From Lojkania enalia (lineage: Eukaryota; Ascomycota; Dothideomycetes; Pleosporales), in contig ML986649.1 in NCBI GenBank assembly GCA_010094045.1, positions 171,437 through 235,436 on the forward strand: DNA of 64,000 nt. The letters run 5' to 3'. Position 1 is the first letter of the stretch, and each line of letters begins with the position of its first letter. Both the position numbers and the translations under genes were made by a program. Below, one piece after another: positions 45,941 to 57,845 of the stretch. The notes under the pieces were generated by a model that was given only the letters and a program-made list of their open reading frames with translations, did no database searches and was not told the origin of the DNA.

Positions 45941-48750
45941 TTTTTAGACAACTAGTCCACTCATGTACACATACATATGCCTCACACATTTTTAGACCAG
46001 GCACTCCGCCTACGGGTCATACATTTCCTTTTAGCCAACGTGGTCTACCATGGCCACTATCTCTGCGTGCTTTTAGAGCAATCCATTCGCATGCGAAACC
46101 CGACTTCCTAGAAATACATACCTCCCACTACATCTGCTGAATCTATCGTAGACAAGGGTTTTAAGTTTTTCAGAGAACTTGCCATCTATTGAAATCTAGT
46201 TCCATTTATCCAGAACAGCCAAATCGTAGAAGATGGATGGTTTCAGACCATGTCAATTCAACTATAATCAATCGATGACTCGCGTTTTAAGCTTGTGTGC
46301 CGCCTGTCTCAAAGCAGTCCGCCATAATCCCTTCAGTTGTAGGATTTTGGAGCAATTCATACGAATACGGACCCGAACTTTTTGGACAGAACTCAATCCA
46401 TTCGCTGAATCTGCGGCGGGCAAGGGGTCAACCTCCAGAGTACTTGTCACATTCTGTCAGGTAAATTGTTCTAGATCAAATATGCGGCCCGTACCCCTTC
46501 CATCGTACATATTTTACAGAGCAAAACTGCCCACACATAACCACTAATGTTCCTGGGTTTTAGACCAATCCATTGTACTCCTGATTTTTTTTTTTATTTT
46601 AATTTGTGTACCCGTAAGGCTCGACCCTCCATAATGATAGATAAAACCAGTCCCCACATTCGCCACACTTACTTGCAATTTTAGATCAAGCATGCTCTCC
46701 ATACCATTGAAGCATCAGCATATTTAGGCAAGTACTGCCTATTCTTCAGTTGGTGGGGTGCTTTTGGACCAAGCTCTCCAACCATAACTCTACAACATCA
46801 ACACTTATAGAAAAGTAGCCCATTCATTTCTACTACTGGCTTGATCTTTTAAACCAATCTATCACACCCTCAACTAGGGTATTCCGAACACTCTAACCGT
46901 CAGAGATCTTAGAAAGCCAACCCCAATGATACACCCTAAAGAACTGTGCTTTTAAGTGGAGGCACTGCACCCATTTGGTTCAAGTCGTCTTCATTTTAAT
47001 CAAACCCCAATCTACATATACATTCCTCAGGCTTCCAGAGTAGTCCGTAGGATATTGAAATAGGAGTTTTAAGGCACTCCACCTGTGCGTCGATCCTCTC
47101 ATGATTTTAGACGTAAGCCCACCGCCATCACCACTTAAATCGTATGCTTTACACCAATCCTTCTCTTGTTTTAGTTTCTTCTTTTTAGATACTTCACTCA
47201 TTCGTCCTGGCCCTCGAAGATTTTAGATCAGGACCACCCATCCTTTAGTTGCTGGCGTTCTTTGAGCCAATAACTCTGCCTCTGCGCCGACTATATCGAT
47301 GATGTCAGACACGCACAGAACACTCCACTATCACAATTTAGGCTTATTGATTTTACACTAATCCACCACATCTACTACTTCTTTCCTTAAAACCTAACAT
47401 TATACCCATATTACCTATACCTAGACGATTCTGGACAGAACATCCCACTATGGAACTCAACCTGTCATAATCCTAAAGCTATGCACCCGCCACGCGTATC
47501 TTACCGATTCACATCCTTTTGAACATAACAAACCTTGCTCATACAACGAATAGTGGCCTTATTTTAGACCCACTCCACTAATCGTAGTTCTCAATAACTC
47601 TTTTTAACAAGGCACTTACTGCCCATTCGCCTAGCTCTATGTATTTTGGTTTTGGAACATCAGACTCCCTCCACCCATAACTCTCGTCCCCATTCAACCT
47701 TAAACACAAGTACGCCGCCATCGCCATCCCAATAATCTCCTTTTCCGACAATTAAATATAATTCTTGGATTGCATTTTTTAGACGATAATTCTAATCCAA
47801 GCTTACGCCGCCCATAGATTCATGGAGAGTCAAACTTTAGACCAATATAGACCAATATAGTCCACTCATGAATTGTATGCTTCATAGGTCTTCTACCGAC
47901 ATATTCACTTCTTCAGGAATCTCTGTAGCAACCCGTTAAACTAAGTTATTGCTGTTTCTAGATAACTCCCTCCACCCGTAAAACCTGGCCCTGCACAATT
48001 CTAGACCAAGCATCCCTCTCATGCTATCCCTTCCCTGAGCATATTAAGTACAGATACACTCCGCCCTACCCGCCGCCGATTGTAGTGCTTCCTTTTGAAC
48101 TGAACGATATGAACTCCCAGTATCTAAATTTTTAAAACCCCTCGGCCCACGTTAAACTCATTTATTATCGTCTTTTAGACCAACTCACCCTCCTTCGCCC
48201 ATTTCCCTTGCTAATTTAAAACCGAATAACCTCATTCATCCAAAAACAATTTTTTTTTTTTTTGAAATAGACTGCGCGGCACACATGTTGTCATTACGAT
48301 CAGATTATTAGACTCAGACATTAAGACCGCACCGCGTGTCTGTGAAGGAAATAGGGAGGAGTGAGCCGTCGAGCTCAAGCCCACACTTCCTCCATTCGTC
48401 TTTTTGCGGATGTTTTTTTTTTTTTTTTGACCGCCACCCCGCAAATTATCGTCCATGGATTTGTTAAAATACAGTCCCACTCCACCTCATGCCTATAACC
48501 GAGACTACTTTTTAGACCAACGCTCCACGCATAATAATCCGCAATAAGCTCTTTTTAACCAAGCGCTCCTCAACAAGAGTTCTCGTCAATGTATTTTAGA
48601 CACGAGACACTCCACTCCGCTTATGTTCTTTTATGCTGGCGTTTCTTATAGACCAAAATAACAAACATTCGCCTCCGGCATTTAAGGGCTTTTGGCCGCG
48701 CGGAGAACATATTATGACTTTGATATCAATTCTAGACCCATATTAACATC
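45941..48750 (+). repeat. Degenerate tandem array, unit about 40 bp
   Basis: About 2.8 kb in which a short phrase returns every 36-50 bases, always in the same orientation. It starts TTTTAGACCAA or a variant, then a Cys/Pro-codon-like C-rich part (CACTCCACCCAT and variants). Clear units start near 45941, 45989, 46031, 46071, 46107, 46556, 46678, 46761, 46848, 47102, 47183, 47220, 48173, 48510, 48552 and 48593. Copies differ at many positions, so this is an old array. Poly-T runs (46587, 48248, 48414) interrupt it. There is no continuous open frame. It ends about 250 bp before the SEC20 gene. Confidence 0.75.
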
Positions 48751-49001
48751 GCATTTTATGTGTAGAAAAAAAGTCAAAGGTATCCAGGAGGAAGATAGGG
48801 GGGTGTTTATATATTGTCCTTCTCACGCCAAGAGCACGAGACAAGATGTGATGAAATAACGGTGACGGCAACAGTAACAGTATAAAAAGTACAACAGCAC
48901 TCATCGACCAGAAAATTAGCAGACAAGTATCGTATCATCAGACATATCCATATATATTCATTACACATAACAATACCTACCACACCACACGTCTACACCC
49001 A

Positions 49002-50427
49002 TCACAGCTCATCCCTCTTCTCCTCACTTTCCTGCTGTTGCTGAGCCTGCTCCGCTTGCCGCGCGTGCTCTCGCTCCGCCTCACGTTTCTTCCCCTCAAC
49101 CTCCTCATCCCAAATTCTCTTCTTCGGATTCCTCGGCTTATCGCTGTCCACAAGCACAGTCCCATCGCCCCGTTTCACCGGCTCCTTATCTCCCCTCTGC
49201 TCCTCCATATCCTTCTGCTTCTGTTCCGCCATTCGTCCAACCTGATACGAATAGCTTCCCGGAGGACTCGGATCGCTATTATAATTATATCCTCTTCCCC
49301 CGCCCCCGACGCGTACGTACGGTCTTTGGTTGTCTTGCGTGGGTCCCCGTTTCGGGATACCGCCCTCGGCACTCGGTTTGATGATCAGGCTTGTACTCGG
49401 TTCCGCCGGACTCTCCACACTCGATTTCGCCGTGCTCAACACTCCCGTCGCCGCAAAGAGCCCGACTGTAATTCTGTAAACGAGTTTAAGCGGCCACCAG
49501 ATGAACCAGGTCACCGGTCCGTAGAGCCAGCGTCGGAAGATGAGCCACAGGATCGTAGTGACGAGGATGTAGAATGCCGTTTCGAGGTACCACGTGTCCG
49601 ATTTCTGGCTCTTGAGAAGCGTTATGACGAGGTTCTTGCTGTTTGCGAGGAGGGTGTTTAGGTCAGTGTATTTCTCACCCAGGTCGGCGAGGGCAGCGGA
49701 GGATTGTTCAAGGGTTTCTTGGGCAAATCGGGAGCGTGAAAGTTCGTTTTGCATTAACTCGTGTGTTCGGCGGAGGGCTGCAGTTACATCTGACGAGGTG
49801 TTTGCAATGACTTCGTCGGCAGTGAGTTGTGAGTTGTCTTTCTTGCGTCGGTGAGTGGATGACGGAGTAGAGGACCCTGATTGTAGGTTTGAGAAGAGGA
49901 GTTCGCGTTCTTTGAGTTTGGCCCGGTCGGCGTTTCGCTTTGCTGCTAATTGGGCTTTGCGGAATTGTGACCGTGAACTACACAAAAAAGGCATCAGCAA
50001 ACCCACTCGTTAGACCAATCCAACCAACAAACTCATACACACAACCTAAATAGGAGAGAAAAAGAGAGTAAAGAAATGAGCCTTACGATCTCAAGTCCTC
50101 CGTAATCCTCGCAAATAGCACTGCAAGCCTACCCCTCTCACCCTCCTTTGTACTATCTCTCCTCCTCGTTCCAGACCCTTGTATACAGTCCTCAACCTCC
50201 TGTCTCAGAATCTCAAGCTCTTCCTCAATACTCTTCAAACTCTCATGAATCTCGGCACTTAATTCTAATCGCACATCCCCTTCCTCGTCGCTGCTGAATC
50301 GCGATACGCCGGGTGTAAAGTCTAATTTTGCTAGGCGCTGGATAAGCTGCAGGACAGCTTTATTCTGATCGGAGAGGTTGGTGAGCTGAATTATGAGGGA
50401 TTGCGCGGTCGTGGGAAGTGGTGGCAT
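49002..50427 (-). CDS. SEC20: SEC20 SNARE (Golgi-to-ER retrograde fusion)
   Basis: ER t-SNARE subunit that, with Ufe1 and Use1, receives COPI vesicles returning from the Golgi. Exons 50087-50427 and 49002-49977, intron of 109 nt; 438 residues. The start MPPLPTTAQS is chosen because the frame upstream (to 50532) is Cys/Arg-rich and lies in the shared promoter. The N-terminal half is helical. The Sec20 SNARE region lies at about 176-244 (TSSDVTAALRRTHELMQNEL, LANSKNLVITLLKSQ). A transmembrane segment follows at about 245-265 (WYLETAFYILVTTILWLIF), then a long luminal tail rich in Glu/Lys ending KRDEL. The tetrapeptide RDEL is an HDEL/KDEL-type retrieval signal, as in yeast Sec20. The luminal tail is longer than I would expect. 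Confidence 0.93.
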
Positions 50428-50637
50428 TGTTCCAGCCTGCCCGCAATGCGGACAGATGTTCGGTATTATGACGAAGTTTCCCGGACAGCGCCGGCGAATA
50501 AAAACGCCGGCGCCGCGGAGCACACGGGCCACGGCTTTCCGATAGCGAGCGCAGGAACCGAGGATGAGGATTTGGATTTGCGGTGTTGCAATTGCATCAA
50601 TTCAAACTGGAGCGGCCTTGGGACGTGTCTTGTCAAA
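50428..50637. promoter_or_regulatory. Shared divergent promoter SEC20 / mL53
   Basis: 210 bp between the two start codons must carry both promoters. No specific element is asserted. Confidence 0.6.
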
Positions 50638-50990
50638 ATGATAACCCGCTTCCTCACCCATGTCCACCTAACCTTCAACCCCTTCTCCCCACGCTCCAAA
50701 TCCGCCCGCGTCTTCCTCTCCCTCTTCCCCTCCAACGCCCGCGCCAACGGCACTCAAATACAATCCAAAATGCTACCTAGGACGAGCAAGGAGCCCGCAT
50801 CCCTGGCCATCAAGTTTAGTACGTATACATCGAAGGTTTTACTAGATCAGTTGATTGGCTAACGAGCGATCTAGAGGACGGCAAGGAAATGAAGCTCGAT
50901 TTAGACAAGATGCGGATAACAGAGGTGGTCGAGGAAGTGGACCGACATTCGCGGACTTTAGCTAGGAAAGAGGAGTTGCTGGGAAATTGA
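50638..50990 (+). CDS. Mitochondrial ribosomal protein mL53 (yeast Mrpl44 family)
   Basis: Component of the large subunit of the mitochondrial ribosome. Exons 50638-50818 and 50875-50990, intron of 56 nt (GTACGT..TCTAG, branch GCTAAC); 98 residues. The family-typical opening MITRFLTHVHLTFNPFSP is followed by ARVFLSLFPSNAR, LPRTSKEPASLAIKFKDGKE and VVEEVDRHSR, in order and at normal length. It is divergent from SEC20 with only 210 bp between the starts, so the two genes may be coregulated. Confidence 0.92.
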
Positions 50991-51281
50991 TGGGTCGGGA
51001 CGGAGTTGTTTGTATGAATATGTGTATAGGATGGAGGGTCGCATTTTGTGGAGTCACGGCACTGCATAGGAGATATTGCTGTCATTGATGGCAAACATAT
51101 GCTGTACTTTTGATGAGTTTATATGAGCTCGTGATTTTTTGAGGGGATTGTGCTGGCTCCCAGCGAATGTTTCTATACCGGTTCCAAAATGCACATTGTG
51201 TCTCTCGGCCACCTGATATCCACATCATATCCCCATTCACTCTATCCATTCACCATGTTCGTCATTCGACTATATCCATAC

Positions 51282-52429
51282 TTAGTTGGAAGGAGCGCCA
51301 GAGATAAAGAACCACTTGTCGATGGCAGGGTCGATGGGAGCCGGAGCCTTGTTCTCTCCTTGGGGAATGCTTAGCTTGGAGGCGTCGGTGCGATCAGGCG
51401 AGTGAAGGACGGAGGTATTGGTGCTAGAAAATTATGAGTATATGCTGCAGTAATTGATTGAGCGTGGTGCTTACAGAGAAATTTCTCCCTTCTGAGTCTT
51501 GCCAGTGATGAGCCTCTCCCAGGCCTCAGCGCACTCGCGGACAATGTCGGTCGCGTACCTGCCCGCGGTCAGTTATGGTCTTGCGGCACAAGCATGGTGG
51601 TCATACTTCTTGTTCTTGCACTCGCCGGAGAAGGCAAACTGGTTCTCAGGCTTGCCGTCGGGGATCTTGTAGATACGGAACCACTCGTTGGTAGCCCTTA
51701 GTAGACCGGGGAGGTGACGCTCAACATCCTCGATGTCGTTGAGCTTTGGAGCCAGCGGGTCGTTCACGTCAATGACGATGATCTTCCAGTCGGTCTCCTC
51801 CTCGTCCAGGAGAGCCATGACACCGAGAACCTTGACCTGCTTGATCTCGCCCGGCTTCGCAACGAGCTCGCCAATCTCGCAGACGTCGAGCGGGTCGTTG
51901 TCGCCCTTGGCCTTGGTCTCCGGGTGGACGACGTTGGGGTCCTCCCACGTCTGCAAGAGCAGTCAGTTATCGTCCGGTATCGGATTAGGGGATCGCACTT
52001 GAGGGAAGGCACCGTAGTTCCAAAGGTAGCCCTTATGGGGGAAACAGTTCCTCACGAAGCGGAGCTTGCCCTTCTTCGTGTCCTGCTTGATGGGGTTGAG
52101 CGTCTCCTCTTTGGAGATCTGCGAGAAATCGTCAGCGTCGACTGCCTCAACTTCTCGAGGCGGGGTGGCAAGGGCGTGACGGAGCGCAATCGGGGCGCAC
52201 CCACCTCCATCTTCGCATTGGTCCAGCGGGGAACCTCAACGATCATGTTCAGGATGGTCTGTTGCTCGTTGGCATACAGGGGGATGTCGTGGAAGGGCGA
52301 GACGGGCACGCCATCCTTCTCGATGTAGACGCGGTGCTCGAGAGTGTTGGGGGCGCCGACTCTCCTCGCCGTGTACTGGGTCGCGGCCTTGGAGTGGAAG
52401 CCCTTCTCGGAAACGGGGAGAGCAGCCAT
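51282..52429 (-). CDS. IPP1: Inorganic pyrophosphatase, soluble
   Basis: Hydrolyses pyrophosphate to phosphate with Mg2+, pulling biosynthetic reactions forward; cytosolic/nuclear. Exons: 52205-52429, 51999-52118, 51607-51950, 51475-51558, 51282-51423; 304 residues in exact frame. Sequence in order: an N-terminal [20 protein letters not shown], then [36 protein letters not shown] and the family signature [12 protein letters not shown]. In the signature, Asp132, Asp134 and Asp137 bind metal. [20 protein letters not shown] and the C-terminal [10 protein letters not shown] complete it. Length is close to the 287 residues of yeast Ipp1, slightly extended at the C terminus. Introns of 48-86 nt have normal sites. 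All active-site blocks are intact. Confidence 0.96.
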
Positions 52430-52838
52430 TGTGATCTTGGGTGGTGTGGAGTGCAAATGGGCGGCCAGCTGCTGCGTGCGAGTGTGAATTTTATTGAGTC
52501 GGGCGGGATTGGTGGGGCGCGCAGCCGCGGGCGAACGGTGGTGGTTAGAAGGCGCAGCCAGTGTGAACAACGTCACCGACAGTCTGCATGGGACAGCAGC
52601 CGTCGGAAAGGGGTAATGAATTCGTGAATCGAGTCTCCTGGCTGCACCGAGCCTCAACCCAGCTCGATGGCAGATCATGCAGACTTATGGCAGTCAATAG
52701 TCAGCTACCCGCCACCGGCTACGCTTTCACTGCGGGCCACTCACTCGAAACCGAGGATGCTGAGGTTGTTGGCACCATGCTCGGGGAATCGGGTGTTTTT
52801 CTTTGCTTGCGCACGGATCACTTGCGTATTTCATCACC
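52430..52838. other. Short upstream region of IPP1
   Basis: Promoter and 5' leader of the pyrophosphatase gene, directly abutting the 3' end of the next gene. Nothing else seen. Confidence 0.5.
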
Positions 52839-54970
52839 TCAGTATAGTCTATGAGGACGCCAGAACCCGGACCATTCTGGAGCGACCCCATCCTCCCTAG
52901 GCTCCAAGTTCTCTTCGGGATAGTCACGGCCATAGACACCTTCGATAGTGTTTCCAATACCATCATCCACCAGTCCCATTCCAGGTGTTGCTCGCCTGTC
53001 CTCTAGCAGACTATCCCAGTTGTGCACGTTGTAGTCTACCTCGTCTAGTTTGACGCCATCTATTTCCTCAGACCATGCATCATCACCAAAAAGAATGTCC
53101 TCGAGGGCATGCGTGTACTGCAGGAATGCTTGCTGTCGCGCTTGCTCTTCGTATATACTCGGACCGGAAAAATTGGGCACATTAGGGCGACATACTTCAG
53201 CTCCTGAGAAACATACAGTACGGACTCTCTCCCGAGGACAGTAAGGTTCTGTGTCGATCACCTCTCTTTCGTTGTCTGCAATAGTACGATATTCTATATG
53301 TGAGGCGTCCGGCTCGATCGCCGCGGGAACTTGTCTTTCGTCTCTGAAGGCGGAATTACATTCTTGCAAGAGTTTGCCCAAGGTTGACGACGTCTGCGGA
53401 TCAACATTGTTTGTTTCATCTTGCATCGTCTGTCTGTCAATAGTTTCTTCCTGTGATTGAGTATCCTTCAGGCTATCTGGCGAGCATGGATGATGTCTGG
53501 GCTCACTGGGCCCTTTATTGTACGGTGGCGGGAGTCGACTATGTTCACTATGATTAATTTTTTCAGGAGATATCGATGGCGGCATGGCAGACAGGGTTGT
53601 GCCTGCGTCCACGGTTCGACGACCCCTCTCCCCGCACTCTGAATTTGTAGGCAAATGCGAACAGGTCCATTGAGGCAACGAGTGTGATCGGGAAGCTTGA
53701 CGATTTGCTGGGACCAAAGGAGAGATGTGCAAGCGCCCGCTACTCACCTCTTTTCTGTATCTAGCTGCTGGGGAAGGGGCTAGACGCGAGCATCGTACAT
53801 CCCCGCCAATAGTGATGACCCCGTCTCCTCTATCATGTATAGGCCCCCGCTGACCAATATTGATAGCAGATGCACGACGTACTGGCGTTACGCTGGGGAG
53901 CCGGACAGATTCAGACCATGATATGTAGCTCTCACTCTCGTGCCGCGGCCGTCTACTCCCGAATCCCAAATATGTTGCCTTACCCGGATGCTCGACTGTA
54001 GGTATGGCGCTATCGATCACTGATGATCTTTCCCGCTCGTGCTCAAAGTCTCGCACGTTGGCCTGAAGGCGTGTGGCCTCCTTCGCTTGGATATTCACAT
54101 CCCGTCCTACTAGTGCTGGTCGTACAGAGGTAAAGTATGCAGAGATCTCTTCTTGTTTAGCTTGTGCATGATCCTTCTTGCGCTTGTTCTTCCGCAACCC
54201 TGCCTGGGGGGCGTCTTCCGGTTGGTCTTTATGCTTCTGCAAGAACTTCATCTCAGAAAAGACCAGGTCCGGCACTATAAGATAAGTCAGTTATGGGCTG
54301 ATAGGTGCGGGGCGGCTGCAGTAGGGAGCTTACGGCCACGCCCCTTGACTGGCGACGACGCCTTTCCCTTGTTGAAAATACCCAATTTTTCTCGCGGTCT
54401 CAGCTACACCAATCATCAGTTCATGCAGGCCAACCTCGTGTATGACGGACATCCTACCGTCAGTCGATCCCTGGGGATATTCTTGGCGTGAAAGCTCTGG
54501 ACTAAGCCAATGCCCGGTTTGTCGGTCTTGCTGCGTCTTGATTTGCGCTTTGTTTTCCTTGATTCGCGCTTCCGGTGCCGGTATACCAGCGTCCCCCGCG
54601 CCTTAACATCCTTCGCCGCAGGCTCGTAGCGCTCCCGGCGTGTCTTGCGTCGAGGCCTGCGCGCGTACTGTTGACTTGAGCTGCTGCTCCCCGAGGACCG
54701 GGTGGTGTGTTGGGATGCATTGCTGCAGGCGCTGTCACTACTGGTACTATCGTCGATATCGACACCGTGTTCGATTCGGGGTGTCTTGATGCGTGCTGGG
54801 CAGGCCTCGAGCATGGAGCTGTCCGATGCACTCCGCTTCGGCCTGCGTTTCTCTCGCGGAGGCTCCTCGACTTCCTTGGGGCATAGGAAGGCGGGCAGCC
54901 CTAGCTGCTCTGGAAGACCGGGCGGCCGTTCTGGCAGGACAGTCTCGTCCAGCCACTTGCGGATGTCCAT
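52839..54970 (-). CDS. Basic, disordered, probably nuclear protein of unknown function
   Basis: Exons 54458-54970, 54334-54403 and 52839-54274 join in frame to 672 residues. The introns (59 and 54 nt) have clear branch sites (GATGAT region; ACTGAC) and fit. The start MDIRKWLDETVLPERPPG is a neat short helix of the type seen at the front of fungal DNA-repair or chromatin-associated proteins. Basic clusters follow (EKRRPKRSAS, RRPRRKTRRER, KRKSRRSK), which would serve as nuclear localisation signals, with long Ser-rich low-complexity linkers. Near the C terminus is an acidic, hydrophobic stretch (ALEDILFGDDAWSEEIDGV), then WSGFWRPHRLY at the very end. No enzyme motif. It lies tail-to-head next to IPP1 on the same strand, within a block of conserved genes. 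Confidence 0.85.
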
Positions 54971-56993
54971 GACGAGATTAGTGCAGGACGGTCAAGACAG
55001 CTCTTTCCCAGGAACGGCGAAGAAAGCGGCTGACCGAGCGAGCCGTCCCGTAGTGAGGATCCGGACGATTCGGGAGCTTGACCGACTTTCTTGAGGGCGA
55101 AACTGCCGTGGTACAGCATTGAGCAGGGAGCTATCCGCCGCGATCATCGGCTAGAAAGCTCTAAGAGGCGCCCAGGATGGGGGCAAAGACTGGTGCCGTG
55201 TAACGGAGTCGAGGCTAGAGTGTTGCGGGAGGGGCTGCGAAGAGGCCATATTACAATGCTTTATGATGGGAAACACTGGAAGTGGTGGGCAAGAAGCTTC
55301 GACCTCACGTCCCAAAACGGAAATGTCGATGGGCGGTTAGGTTCCTGTCTGGCAGTGTCTAGGAAGGCGCCCTCTGAGGGTGTGATGGTCCCTCCCCAGC
55401 GGCCCAATTCAACAAACTCGGCGGCGGCGGCGGCGGTCTCTGCACAAACCGCTCTGCGCTGCCATGTCTGCAGAATATGTCTTTATGGGGGCACAGTCAC
55501 GCTGATGTGCGGTGCTGGCTGGTTGACAGTGTGCTGCCTGAGGCTTTGGTGAGGCTTGATTCGCGCGCTCTGATTGGCCCAAGGTGGGAAAACGGGCATG
55601 ACGGAGGCGGCCGCCATCAGTCAGACCTGCTACACGAGAGACTCGAGACTGGAGGGGCTTTATGCTGGACGGTTCGAGACTTGGTTCTTGTTCTCGCGGC
55701 GTCTCCTGCCAGTGCCTCTGCCGGCGTCTTTGTCGTTGTCGATGCCTGGACATCTGCTTTGGAGTGCACCGCTGTGCGCTCTCGCTGGCCGGTGCGAGGG
55801 CAGGGCGGAGCAGGGTGCAGAGGAGTGCAGGTGCCCACCTGCAACGACGCACGAGCCAGGATTTGCCTGCCGGGGACGACCTGGCCCGGTGCCGGTCTGG
55901 TCTCCACACCTTGCACCGTGACAATCAACTTGATAAGGCTTCTTTAAACCGTCCCCTCCTCCATCCAATGCCCGTCCGCCGTTCAGCCCATATTCGCGGC
56001 AATTGCTTTGCTTTTGCTGCCCTCCAAACGACGCTGCGCTCGCGGGCACACGCCACCACGCTCCTCTACCTCTCCTCTACCGGCGTGCTCGCTCCGCCCA
56101 CTTGGAATTGTCCAATGACGCGCCCGCCCGCTGCTTTGCCCACTGTGTGTTTCTGCGAAAAAAAAAAAATCTCGCCGTGGCGATCCTATCGGCCGCCCCA
56201 GCTCCTGGCCCTGTGCATAAGGCACGCTGTGGTGCACCCGCGCGTCTGTCATTGGGCCCGCCCCGGGGACAGGCTAGCCATGGCCGCATGGACATCGAGA
56301 CACGGGATGGACTAACCCAGCATCAGCGTGTGCCAATATGGGAGCACCGCACCCCATCATGCCCATTGCCCATCATCAGGCGCCGGTCCCAGAGCGCGGA
56401 AGGCCTACAAGAAGGCTGCATCTGTCGCTTCTGCCGTGTATCATAACCCTCCGACCTGTGCATTGCTTACGTTCATCGGGAAGTGCGCATTGCAGCCATC
56501 TACCTCTTGCTCTGCTCGGCCGCCGCCTTTATTAGTAGCCGATACCCCATGCAGTTCCTTGCGATTGCGTGCGAGTGTTTGATCTAGTTAGCGCTCTTTC
56601 ACAACTCCGGAGGCCTATCTGCTACTTTGCACTCTTTTCCTTCTTGCCCCGCCTCACTATCTCTCTCACGGACGCTACCTACAACCGCCACTACCTTTGC
56701 GCCGACATCTCCCTTCTCAGTCTCGACGCCCGGTACCAGTGCGCAACCCGCCAACCCTTACTTTACATTCCAAGACCAAATGTTCGTTCTGCCATATTGC
56801 TCCTCGTCATCCGTCACTGTCCAGCCTGCTTGGCCTTTTTGCCCGCTTTCCTTTTTTTTTTTTCCTTTGTCCTCCGGGGCCGCTTGATGATCGCAATCTT
56901 CAGCCCTTAAACATGTCTTGAATTACATCATGTCGCGCGCTTTCCCTAACTCGAGTGTGAAATTGAGACCGTGTAGAGTTCGATTGAGTCGAC
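54971..56993. other. GC-rich divergent promoter region
   Basis: About 2 kb between the basic nuclear protein (minus) and the RRM gene (plus). Many overlapping frames on both strands arise from GC richness; none has a motif, start context or intron pattern I can support. The pyrimidine-rich part from 56580 to 56990 is probably promoter and 5' leader of the RRM gene. Confidence 0.5.
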
Positions 56994-57845
56994 ATGTCCA
57001 AACTTTTCATTGGGTAAGTACCTTCATTGCCCCATTCCCTGACTTGGAACTGACCACCGTTGCAGAGGTCTTGCCTGGCATACCGATGACGCCACTTTGC
57101 GGCAGAAGTTCTCAGAGTTCGGTCAAGTCGAAGAGGCTGTGAGTTGCCCCCCTTTTAGCCTCTGCCCTATTCCCAAGTCGAGTGCAGCGCTCATGTAATA
57201 TTAGGTTGTCGTGAAGGATCGCGACACTGGCCGAAGCCGTGGTTTTGGTTTCGTCAGGTTCTCGCAAGAGTCCGAAGCCGACGCTGCCATGCAGTCGATG
57301 AACAACGTTGAGTAAGTAACTTTAGTTCCATTTTAATCTAGCTCCGTCTCTATCCAAGCAACGCACACGCGCAGCACGAGCGTTGTGGCCGGCAGCTTCA
57401 TTTTCAGCTATTGATCGCCGGGGCCCTCACTCACTGTGCACAGGTTCGATGGCCGCATGATCCGCGTGGATAAGGCGTCTGACCGCTCCGGTGGAGGCGG
57501 CGGAGGCGGCGGCTTTGGCGGCGGCCGCGGTGGTGGTGGTGGTGGTGGTGGTGGAGGATACCAATATCGCGGCGGCTATGGCGGACAGCAGGGTAAGCTT
57601 GACCAGCACAGTCTTCCCCTTCCTATCTAATTCACTCTTTCCAGGCGGCGGAGGGTACGGCCGCGGCGGTGGTAAGATGGCCCTCCGACGCAGCGACTAA
57701 AACTCAACTGACAAGCTGTGTAGGCTACGGAGGTGCCGGCAGCTGGGGCGCTTCCCAGGGCGGCGGGTATGCACCACGGGGTGGTTACGGTCAGGGCTAT
57801 GGTGGACAAGACCAAGGCGGACAAGGTGGCGGCCAGCAGTGGTAG
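56994..57845 (+). CDS. Glycine-rich RNA-binding protein (RRM)
   Basis: Small single-RRM protein of the cold/stress-responsive glycine-rich class, an RNA chaperone in nucleus and cytoplasm. Six exons: 56994-57013, 57066-57138, 57205-57311, 57444-57592, 57645-57671, 57724-57845; 165 residues, exact frame. The RRM fills residues 1-80, with RNP2 LFIGGL split by intron 1 and RNP1 RGFGFVRF intact. The C-terminal half is Gly-rich with GGYGG and RGGY repeats (RGG-like, possibly Arg-methylated) and ends GGGQQW. Introns inside the Gly-rich part could allow splice variants that lengthen or shorten the tail; reading through intron 4 or 5 quickly meets a stop. A long pyrimidine-rich leader precedes the ATG. 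Confidence 0.93.

Noticed and set aside
45941..48750. CRISPR-like array
   Set aside because: The organism is a eukaryote; units are diverged throughout with no constant repeat and unique spacers.
54990..56580. Many overlapping long frames on both strands
   Set aside because: They arise from GC richness. None has motif, start context, splice signals or a consistent strand; treated as a promoter region.
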